Source: Actinomycetes bacterium
GTDB taxonomy: Bacteria > Actinomycetota > Actinomycetes > Nanopelagicales > Nanopelagicaceae
DNA length: 9,980 bases
NCBI GenBank assembly: GCA_014190175.1
Contig: BJFZ01000045.1
Coordinates: 1-9,980, forward strand
Direction: 5' to 3'
The translations under genes were made by a program, and so were the position numbers. The notes under the pieces are model-generated. The model ran no database searches, was not told the origin of the DNA, and saw only the letters and a program-made list of their open reading frames with translations. Positions within the stretch are counted from its first letter, which is position 1; each line of letters starts with the position of its first letter. This document shows positions 4,358 through 9,980 of the stretch, one piece after another.

Positions 4358-7303
4358 TTACCCGATAAAATATCCACCAAAATCGCACCAATTGTCCCCG
4401 CCTGTTTTTGTCCCGACGACTTTTGCTCCTCCAGACACTTGGATAGATGCTCGGATTTGGCTGCCACTGCCAAGTCCATTCATAAAACCAGCCACGGAAA
4501 GGGTCGCTTCATTGTTGGCATCTCTGATTATTCCGGCATTGACTGTATAAAAAAGGCCGCGATTCGGGTTGAAAATGGTCAATATAGCTGTGGTATGGGA
4601 TGCTGTAAGACCTGTCAGGGTGACTTTTGCGTAGAAATACCAAGAGCCGGTGGGCACGCTAGATGGGGTTGTGTAGATGCCTGTTCCGCTATTGTAGCCA
4701 CTTTGTGTATCGAAGATTTGCGTATCAAAGATCACAGTCGCAGAAGTCCCATCGCCAGTGATATTATTTTGAGCGGCGGCTTGATAAGCATTGAATCGGG
4801 CACTGACAGGGAATGTGACATTGCCGCTGGTATCAGCCTGGACAACTACCGTGCCCGATGTGGGATCAACGGATCCAGTCGATGCCGTGACCAGTTTCCA
4901 TGAGTCATTGCTGGTTGTATCGACGCCACCAGCCCACGAACGCGTGGTTCCATGAATCCATTCATTGTAAGCAGAAGAGGTAGTATTGTTGACCTTAGCC
5001 CTGAATGCGGCATTTGCTGCGCTGCCTCCGGTACTGGAGTTTTCGGTGAGATAAGAGAGCAATGGGAGGGGTCCGGCGCTTCCCTGTTGGAAAACGATAT
5101 CGTTGCCAGATCCGCAATTGCTGTAGAGGGTGCTATTTGGATTTAGACCAGTGCCTGCATTTACACTTGAGCAATTTGTCATGAAAAGTTGGGTGTTGGG
5201 ATCGGCAGTCGTGACAATATTGCTTCCTTCACAAAACTCCAAGGTCAGCGTTCCAAATGCGCCATTCGCAAGAGTGGCAAACATGGTGCCTTGAAAAAAG
5301 GTGTAGTAGGCGGCCATGGAGAGAGTTGAGCCTGAAGAATAGTTCGTTGAATGACCCCAGGAACAAAAAGCACAGTTGAGTTGCAAAAGAGCAGCCAGAG
5401 TCGAGGCTATTTCACCTGGGAAGATGATTGTACTTGTATTGTAGGCTTCCAAAGTAAGAGATCCTGCCGTTTGATTGATGAATTGAACGCTTCCTCCCGT
5501 TTCATCGCTTCTAAACGTGCAATCCCGTGTGACGAGGTGCAAGTTTTGTGATTGGGTGATGATCGTGCCACTATTGAGAACAACTTTGAAGCCATTGAGG
5601 ACAAGGCGTCCACCGCCATTAAAGATCAATGCATTACCAGCGGATGGGCGCTCAATCGAGATAGCTTCTATGCGCATTTGAGCGCTTGTTGTTCCTCCTG
5701 TAGTAACTGTTCCATTTATTCTTGCGCTCAATGGATAGGGCAAAGAGTTGTAGATGTCGATATCATCAAAGACTTCGCCAAGAGCGTGGGTAAACCCAAG
5801 CAAGTTGATTCCATCGGATAGGGTGATATCTTCGGTGTAGAGGCCTGGTTTGATGTAAATATTGACGGGGTTGGTATTCGAAGCTCCTGCTGCGATCGCT
5901 GCTGAGATTGCCGCACTAATCGTTGTGAAATCAGCATGTGTTGGTCCCACGACATAAGGGGCAATTGACACGTAGCTTCCACCACTGCCACCTCCCTGCC
6001 AGCTTCCGTTATAAAACCAGGGGATGTTGTTGGTTGTGTCGTAGACCATTGGTATTGCTGCGCCATAATTAGTAGGAGTGCCGATGGGAGAGCCATTGCA
6101 GCTTGGGATATGAAGAAATCCATCTGTAGCAGAGGTGGATAACTGGTCGGTATTGATGACTGCATTGGAATTGCCTGTGATGGAATCAACATAATGGACA
6201 TTCGCTCCAGATCCAAGAGTGGGCGCCCCAAATCCTTGGAGGTTGCAATTATAGAAGTAAGCGTTTGAATTGGCGCCGAGTTTTAGTCCTTGATAATTTG
6301 AAACAGTCGAGTTTTTAATTTGATGATAATTTGATCCTGGTCCAAATGAATCATCGATAAAATAGGTGTTGCCATTGATATTGCACGTATTAATGGAGAC
6401 GTTGCCCTTATTGATGTTGAATAGAGCGTTGCTTGTCGAGTAGGCTTTGCAGAAATTCACTTCGAATGAAATACCAGCTGTTGTGCTGGCCGTTGTGTCT
6501 ACCAAAATTCCAGAGAGAATATCGCACCATTGAAAAATAAATGAGGCGTTTCCTCCGGATGTTAGGATAAATCCACTCATGATCGTGCTCTTTTCGATGA
6601 TGAGCTGATTGCCAACGCCGCCAATTGTGAAGCTGCCAGCGAGATAGCTATTTTGAAATCGCATGTCGACCCAATGGCTCGATGAGAAGAATGTTCCTGT
6701 GTTGAGGAAGCAGGTTTCAAATTCCAAGCTTCTTCCATCTGTTGAGGTAGAGACGTAGGTGCCTGAAGATCCGTAAAACTGGCAATTATTGAATTTGAGA
6801 TTGCCGCTGCTGGTGATAGCCGTGCCTGTTCCAGTATAGGCGATTCGGATTGAATCAAAAACCATCGTGCCATTTGAGAGGGTACATGTGCCATTCCAGA
6901 TGACGGAAAGAGGCGGGAAATCATTGCTGGAACTGGACGCTCCTGCTCCCAATCCAATCAAATGGATTCCAGCTTGGGAAGTAAGGTTTTCGGTGTAGGT
7001 TCCTGGCTTTATGTAGATATTGGCAGGATTGCTGTCAGAAGCACCTGCAGTGATCGCGGCTGAAATGGCATCCTGAATGGTTGAAAAGTCCGAACCCGTT
7101 GAGCCGACGATGTAAGGGCTGATGGAAGTTCCGCTTCCTGTGTTTGCCCATTTTGCGCCGGTTGATTGAGTGTTATCTAATGTGAGAACATATCCATTGG
7201 TTCCTGCGGAAAGTACACCTGGATTGAGGCCGCCTCCTTGTCCCAAAAGTAGGTCCCCCTTGTTAGGGAGAGAAGGCGTGTTAATCGAATTATGGGTGAC
7301 CAT
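4358..7303 (-). CDS. Large modular tail-fibre/spike protein with two beta-helices and a C1q-like head
   Basis: This 981-residue protein has five or more modules. Residues 1-52 form the operon-wide N-terminal module (KGDLLLGQGGG, then GTNGYVLTLDNTQ and GAKW). A Gly/Ser linker leads to a right-handed beta-helix (about 61-380), starting ISPYIVGSTGSDFSTIQDAI with the pectin-lyase-like NIYIKPGTYTENL. A connector at about 386-435 (ATDGFLHIPSC then YDTTNNIPWFYNGSW) resembles a module common in phage tail proteins. After a GGGSGG linker a second beta-helix (447-740) begins with the same entry sequence. Residues 752-832 (YNEWIHGTTRSWAGGVD then DTSGNVTFP) are another phage-tail connector. Residues 835-981 are C1q/TNF-like, with FNAYQ, GYNSGTGIYTTP and a terminal FGGYFIG. 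No pectate-lyase catalytic set was recognised, so the helices may be structural. The SD AAGGAG is four bases before the ATG. It probably binds a host surface as a trimer. Confidence 0.9.
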   Translation of the reverse strand: MVTHNSINTPSLPNKGDLLLGQGGGLNPGVLSAGTNGYVLTLDNTQSTGAKWANTGSGTSISPYIVGSTGSDFSTIQDAISAAITAGASDSNPANIYIKPGTYTENLTSQAGIHLIGLGAGASSSSNDFPPLSVIWNGTCTLSNGTMVFDSIRIAYTGTGTAITSSGNLKFNNCQFYGSSGTYVSTSTDGRSLEFETCFLNTGTFFSSSHWVDMRFQNSYLAGSFTIGGVGNQLIIEKSTIMSGFILTSGGNASFIFQWCDILSGILVDTTASTTAGISFEVNFCKAYSTSNALFNINKGNVSINTCNINGNTYFIDDSFGPGSNYHQIKNSTVSNYQGLKLGANSNAYFYNCNLQGFGAPTLGSGANVHYVDSITGNSNAVINTDQLSTSATDGFLHIPSCNGSPIGTPTNYGAAIPMVYDTTNNIPWFYNGSWQGGGSGGSYVSIAPYVVGPTHADFTTISAAISAAIAAGASNTNPVNIYIKPGLYTEDITLSDGINLLGFTHALGEVFDDIDIYNSLPYPLSARINGTVTTGGTTSAQMRIEAISIERPSAGNALIFNGGGRLVLNGFKVVLNSGTIITQSQNLHLVTRDCTFRSDETGGSVQFINQTAGSLTLEAYNTSTIIFPGEIASTLAALLQLNCAFCSWGHSTNYSSGSTLSMAAYYTFFQGTMFATLANGAFGTLTLEFCEGSNIVTTADPNTQLFMTNCSSVNAGTGLNPNSTLYSNCGSGNDIVFQQGSAGPLPLLSYLTENSSTGGSAANAAFRAKVNNTTSSAYNEWIHGTTRSWAGGVDTTSNDSWKLVTASTGSVDPTSGTVVVQADTSGNVTFPVSARFNAYQAAAQNNITGDGTSATVIFDTQIFDTQSGYNSGTGIYTTPSSVPTGSWYFYAKVTLTGLTASHTTAILTIFNPNRGLFYTVNAGIIRDANNEATLSVAGFMNGLGSGSQIRASIQVSGGAKVVGTKTGGDNWCDFGGYFIG
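5792..5965 (-). repeat. Beta-helix entry segment, copy C (internal duplicate)
   Basis: This encodes the second helix entry of the 981-residue spike (residues 447-504), beginning IAPYVVGPTHADFTTISAAI and reaching GINLLGF. It shows that this protein contains two tandem shafts. Its GITLSDG-type end (EDITLSDGIN) is closer to copy A than to copy B. Confidence 0.8.
6947..7123 (-). repeat. Beta-helix entry segment, copy B
   Basis: This encodes the first helix entry of the 981-residue spike (residues 61-119), beginning ISPYIVGSTGSDFSTIQDAI and reaching GIHLIGLG. Confidence 0.8.
7148..7291 (-). repeat. Fibre N-terminal module, copy 3 (981-residue spike)
   Basis: This encodes residues 5-52. Its spacing is the same as in copies 1 and 2, with no insertions or deletions. 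It ends at a Trp followed by a Gly/Ser-rich linker, the apparent module boundary. Confidence 0.8.
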
Positions 7304-7321
7304 CTGACTCCTTGTTATGAT

Positions 7322-8863
7322 TCATGCATTGGTTAACACCTTCTGGTAGCTGTAGGTGCAAACCCAGTTGTAGGTTACAGCAGCGACTCCAGTAATTCGG
7401 ATTCGAACGCTTTGTGATACAGTGTCGACATCGCAAGTAAATGTGGCGGCAGACGAACTTTTAACAGTTACGGTCACGGTTCCAACGAGAGTGACATTTC
7501 CCCCGCTAGCTCTTCGAGCGCAAATGAGAAAGTTGCCACCAATCATATTGGAGTGATCGCTTTGAGCTGCCGTGATTGTGCCTGAGAGGGTGATAGATTC
7601 GAGCTGATTGACGACGACAGAGGCTAGGGTTTGGATGGTGTTATTGGTTGTTTGCAGTCCAGCTTGCCCTGTGTATTGCTGGGATCCGGTGAAGCCAGAG
7701 CCGATCAATTGGCGCCTTTCTAAAAATAACCCTGAAGCAGGGTTCGATTGGCATCCGGCAGTAATGACCTTTCCTCCGGTGATCGTATCGGAGTATGCCG
7801 CAGTTAAATTAGGTCCCCAGAAAGAAGTATTGAAGGCATTGAAAGAGACATTGGGATTGTTAATGATGGCTACTTTGTTAGCGCTTGATATGCCAATTGA
7901 AGAGTTTGTGTAATCAATATAGGAGCTGTTTGTTGCGGCGACTCCGACTGAATGAAAAGCCCCGATCGATACGGCTCCAGTCTGGATATGCATCGTGTTA
8001 AACGCTACGAATTGGTAATAGACCGAGCTTGCAGAGGCGTCGAAGCAAGAAAGCATAACGCTATTTGAAACTTGCATATGAAACGTGGAACTTGAGGGGA
8101 TGACAGCGGCTTGAATTTGAGAGGCTTGAACGAAGCAATCGGAGATGGTGAGTTTAAGCAAACCTCCAGAGGCTGTGTAGCTGAACAATGTGGTATTGGC
8201 TGTATTGTCCGATAAAACAGATTCTTCAAAACAAACCCACATGGTTGCAGTTGCTGGCGTAAAGGAAAAAATGGAATTTCCAGCCTGTGTTGTCTGAATA
8301 AAGCAGCCCTTAAAAAGGATCCCTGTTAAGGACGCATCAGTCAGATAAATCGCAGAGCCTGTAGTTGGTTGAATCCACATGTTGAATACTTTGCAGGATT
8401 GGCCAGAGCTGGGTGCAAAGCTAAGGCTTCCCGTTAATTGCACGCTTGGTAGGCTGGAAATATTTGGGACCCCATACTGATAATCTTGGGTGAAATTGAT
8501 TGGATCGAATCCCATGAGCGAAATGCCGTCTGAAAGTGTAATATTTTCAGTGTATGTGCCAGGTTTGATGTAGATATTTTTGGGGCGTGAATGAGAAGCT
8601 CCGTCGGTCACGGCTTGGTTAATGGCAGCTTGGATGGTTGTGAAATCGCTCCCTGTGGATCCTACGATGTACGGTGATAGAGTTGTTCCGCTTCCCGAGG
8701 AGGCAGCCCATTTGACACCGGTGGGCTGTGTGTTATCAAGAGTGAGGACTTGGCCATTTGTTCCTGAAGAGAGAACGCTCGGTCTTAATCCTCCGCCTCG
8801 CCCCAATAAAAGATCTCCTTTATTGAAAAGCCCCGGAGTATTGATCGATGTGTTTGTCGTCAT
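7322..8863 (-). CDS. Modular tail-fibre/spike protein with one beta-helix and a distinct C-terminal head
   Basis: This 513-residue paralogue of the larger spike has the shared N-terminal module at residues 1-52 (KGDLLLGRGGG, GTNGQVLTLDNTQ, GVKW), a Gly/Ser linker, and then a beta-helix (about 62-375) opening LSPYIVGSTGSDFTTIQAAI and NIYIKPGTYTENITL. From about 395 onwards it differs: QTLASVVVNQLESITLSGTI, then ICARRASGGNVTLVGTVTVTV, and VRIRITGVAAVTYNWVCTYS near the end. That last region resembles the C-terminal beta domain of many phage tail-tip and receptor-binding proteins, where a V-R-V-T-G...W motif recurs. There is no C1q head here. The ATG at 8863 has AGGA (8870-8873) 6 bases upstream, overlapping the preceding stop codon. 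Likely role: a second receptor-binding spike using the same docking end. No enzymatic residues were identified. Confidence 0.88.
   Translation of the reverse strand: MTTNTSINTPGLFNKGDLLLGRGGGLRPSVLSSGTNGQVLTLDNTQPTGVKWAASSGSGTTLSPYIVGSTGSDFTTIQAAINQAVTDGASHSRPKNIYIKPGTYTENITLSDGISLMGFDPINFTQDYQYGVPNISSLPSVQLTGSLSFAPSSGQSCKVFNMWIQPTTGSAIYLTDASLTGILFKGCFIQTTQAGNSIFSFTPATATMWVCFEESVLSDNTANTTLFSYTASGGLLKLTISDCFVQASQIQAAVIPSSSTFHMQVSNSVMLSCFDASASSVYYQFVAFNTMHIQTGAVSIGAFHSVGVAATNSSYIDYTNSSIGISSANKVAIINNPNVSFNAFNTSFWGPNLTAAYSDTITGGKVITAGCQSNPASGLFLERRQLIGSGFTGSQQYTGQAGLQTTNNTIQTLASVVVNQLESITLSGTITAAQSDHSNMIGGNFLICARRASGGNVTLVGTVTVTVKSSSAATFTCDVDTVSQSVRIRITGVAAVTYNWVCTYSYQKVLTNA
8507..8680 (-). repeat. 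Beta-helix entry segment, copy A
   Basis: This encodes LSPYIVGSTGSDFTTIQAAI through GISLMGF in the 513-residue spike. Shared with copies B and C: PY(I/V)VG, DF(S/T)TI, AI..A(I/V)..GAS, NIYIKPG.YTE and the (L/M)GF-like turn. It marks the start of a pectin-lyase-like right-handed helix. Confidence 0.8.
8708..8851 (-). repeat. Fibre N-terminal module, copy 2 (513-residue spike)
   Basis: This encodes residues 5-52 and is very similar to copy 3 at protein level (SINTP, NKGDLLLG, LSxGTNG, VLTLDNTQ, KW). At DNA level the copies are less alike, so duplication is not recent or has been diversified. Confidence 0.8.
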
Positions 8864-8871
8864 ATTCGTTC

Positions 8872-9399
8872 CTATTGGGACCAGGTTCCGACGATCACGC
8901 AGCTCATGGTGATTGAGGTGCCGATCGAAGCTGTATTCACATTGAGATAGCCGGATGTATTGGCCGGGATGGCATTCAATACACCGCTAAGCTGGACGAC
9001 TTGATAATTATTGGCCGCTGTAAGTCCGCTGAATGCAGTATTGGCCATGATGTTATTGTAGCTGGCTCCGTTGGTTCCTATAGAAATACTGGCACCTACT
9101 GTGATCGAGGTGGCAAAGAGTACGCTCATGATGATGTGGGTTGGAAAGAACCGAAATCCGCTGGCTGGAGTTGTAAAAAAGATGGTGTTTCCTAGGTTTT
9201 TTGAGTTGAAGGTGTTCAAATAATAGCCCGTCATGCCGTACATGTATTTGAATCCGCTCGTAGTTGTGGAGTCGCAGGCCAGGATCTGGCCATTGAGAGA
9301 TCCCCACCCAAGCATGGCGGGACGGGCGCCGGTTCTTCCTATGAGGATCTGTCCTTTTGCGGTGTAGTCTGGATTGTTGAGTGAGTTGGTTATCGTCAT
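8872..9399 (-). CDS. Short fibre protein: shared N-terminal module plus a beta domain, no beta-helix
   Basis: This 175-residue protein has the N-terminal module (KGQILIGRTGARPAMLGWG, then LNGQILACDSTTTSGFKY) with the same spacing as in the two long spikes, so it is a minimal member of the set. The beta-helix is absent. Residues 55-175 are a beta-rich domain with FRFFPTHIIMSV, SIGTNGASYNNIM and a hydrophobic end SCVIVGTWSQ, like small tail-tip domains of phages seen from memory. No signal peptide or membrane segment is visible. The gene begins seven bases after the preceding stop with a poor SD, so coupling is likely. It may be a short alternative head that docks in the same place as the long spikes, or a base-plate connector to which they attach. 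Confidence 0.8.
   Translation of the reverse strand: MTITNSLNNPDYTAKGQILIGRTGARPAMLGWGSLNGQILACDSTTTSGFKYMYGMTGYYLNTFNSKNLGNTIFFTTPASGFRFFPTHIIMSVLFATSITVGASISIGTNGASYNNIMANTAFSGLTAANNYQVVQLSGVLNAIPANTSGYLNVNTASIGTSITMSCVIVGTWSQ
9244..9387 (-). repeat. Fibre N-terminal module, copy 1 (short fibre)
   Basis: This encodes residues 5-52 of the 175-residue protein. It shares with the two other copies S6, N8, P10, K15, G16, L19, G21, G24, N36, G37, L40, D43, T45 and K51 at identical positions. It is the most diverged copy. Confidence 0.7.
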
Positions 9400-9405
9400 A
9401 AGTAG

Positions 9406-9906
9406 TTAATCCAATAGATATCCGTAGATAAAAGAAATCCCATTGGGCTGGAGGGAGACTACTTTCGATCCTCCTGCAACTTGGATCGTAAAAAATGCTG
9501 TGTCATTTGCGTTCATTCTGGCGAAAATGCAACCGGCGATTTGGAGTGTTTGAGAGGCAGACGAAGGCGTAATCGCTCCCATTTCTACGAGCCGATACTC
9601 TCGCGCTGTCGTCATACATTTAAGGCAATAAACGCTCATCCCTGGCGTTAATCCTTGAGTGTTGATCGAGGCCCCAAATAGATAGTTGCCAGCCACTGGC
9701 GCAGTAAAAACGCCATTGGTGTTGTTGTAGCTCGCACTTTGGTCCACAACGACGTTGTCGCAAATCACTGTGTAAACCGTTCCATCTCCCGTGACATTGC
9801 CTAGGTTTGCATTGAGTTGGGCAAAGAAGGTGCATTGCAGCGGGCGTCTGACCTGATTTTGCGAAACAATAATCGCTGTGTTCGTGCTGTTATTGTTTTT
9901 GCTCAT
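9406..9906 (-). CDS. C1q/TNF-like jelly-roll protein
   Basis: This 166-residue protein is almost entirely one C1q-like domain (about 24-166). It shows the typical FFAQL opening, a DGTVYTVICDNV strand, SYNNTNGVFTAPVAGNYLFG (59-78) with the classic YN-x-x-x-G-x-F-x-AP-x-x-G-x-Y-x-F core, and a final strand ISFIYGYLLD. Its end (QVAGGSKVV near 142-150) matches QVSGGAKVV in the head of the 981-residue spike, so the two share a domain. C1q domains form trimers and bind proteins, glycans or lipids. In bacteria and phages they occur as heads of fibres and, with collagen-like stalks, in spore and surface proteins. Here no stalk or signal peptide is present, so it is likely a free head or cap. The upstream GAGAATTAA is a weak SD, and 14 bases separate it from the preceding gene. 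Confidence 0.85.
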   Translation of the reverse strand: MSKNNNSTNTAIIVSQNQVRRPLQCTFFAQLNANLGNVTGDGTVYTVICDNVVVDQSASYNNTNGVFTAPVAGNYLFGASINTQGLTPGMSVYCLKCMTTAREYRLVEMGAITPSSASQTLQIAGCIFARMNANDTAFFTIQVAGGSKVVSLQPNGISFIYGYLLD

Positions 9907-9920
9907 TTAATTCTCATGGG

Positions 9921-9980
9921 CTAAACGATGGTTAAATTGCCGACCGCGCTTAAAACTCTCCATGTTGTATTGGCTACAAC
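9921..9980 (-). CDS. C-terminal end of an upstream fibre-operon protein (runs off right edge)
   Basis: The last 19 residues, VVANTTWRVLSAVGNLTIV, end in TAG at 9921-9923. The reading frame stays open to the window edge, lies on the strand of the operon, and stops 14 bases before the next start. A TTWRVL...G segment near the C-terminus recalls small phage tail proteins, but the piece is too short to classify. Confidence 0.55.
   Translation of the reverse strand, partial: VVANTTWRVLSAVGNLTIV

Noticed and set aside
4172..4903. A 243-codon open frame on the plus strand, rich in Cys, Asp and Ile
   Set aside because: It lies antisense across the end of the 981-residue spike and most of the 128-residue gene, whose products have recognisable domains. 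It has no convincing SD and no recognisable motif, and its composition is that of a complementary shadow.
5728..6231. A 167-codon minus-strand open frame rich in Ser, Pro, Gln and Met
   Set aside because: It overlaps the spike gene in another frame on the same strand. The spike frame has clear repeats and connectors here, and this one has none.
5792..7123. Active pectate lyase or polysaccharide depolymerase
   Set aside because: The beta-helix entry resembles pectin-lyase-fold proteins, but I could not see a convincing cluster of catalytic Asp, Arg or Lys residues, so enzymatic activity is not claimed.
1..9980. tRNA, rRNA, CRISPR array, insertion sequence or attachment site
   Set aside because: Reading both strands I found no cloverleaf-like segment, no regularly spaced short repeats, no transposase frame and no terminal repeats.

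Overview
The window looks like part of a bacterial mobile element, perhaps a plasmid, a prophage or a phage-plasmid. It has three parts: a partition or replication-control module (about 1-1226), a small cargo block (about 1319-3586), and a long minus-strand operon of phage-tail-like fibre or spike proteins (3639 to beyond 9980). The host cannot be identified from the sequence. Initiation signals are ordinary Shine-Dalgarno (SD) types. Base composition is moderate: hand-counted 60-base rows give about 47-48% GC in the ParA gene, 37-38% in the acetyltransferase, 40-43% in the ABC transporter, and 40-62% (mostly in the 40s) in the fibre operon. A Chlamydiota-type or other amoeba-associated host would fit a small ParA beside laterally acquired surface or tail genes, but this is a low-confidence guess.

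Left part: a Soj/ParA-type ATPase on the minus strand overlaps by one base (TAATG) a further minus-strand gene that runs off the left edge. Divergent from ParA is a 56-residue ribbon-helix-helix DNA-binding protein. The roughly 150-base gap between them carries weak back-to-back promoter-like hexamers and an 8-bp inverted repeat that could be an operator or centromere-like site. A short hairpin follows the small regulator.

Middle: a GNAT N-acetyltransferase of the RimJ/RimL type, then a full-length ABC exporter half-transporter with all nucleotide-binding motifs intact. The two are on the plus strand, 15 bases apart, and probably co-transcribed. The acetyltransferase is clearly more AT-rich than its surroundings, so the pair looks like acquired cargo for small-molecule modification and export, or drug tolerance.

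Right part: the genes are tightly packed, with gaps of 3-18 bases, and are read right to left. In transcription order they are the tail of an unknown protein; a 166-residue C1q/TNF-like jelly-roll protein; a 175-residue protein; a 513-residue beta-helix spike; a 981-residue protein with two beta-helices and a C1q-like head; a 128-residue beta-rich protein; and a 106-residue protein with a YPPI-x-DQLDA motif like those of small phage tail genes. Three of them begin with the same roughly 50-residue module at identical spacing. The beta-helix entry segment occurs three times. Heads at the C-termini differ between genes. This is the build of a receptor-binding fibre set: a common docking end, swappable shafts and swappable heads. 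None has a visible signal peptide, so they are more likely assembled in the cytoplasm as particle parts than secreted as adhesins. The operon promoter lies beyond the right edge.
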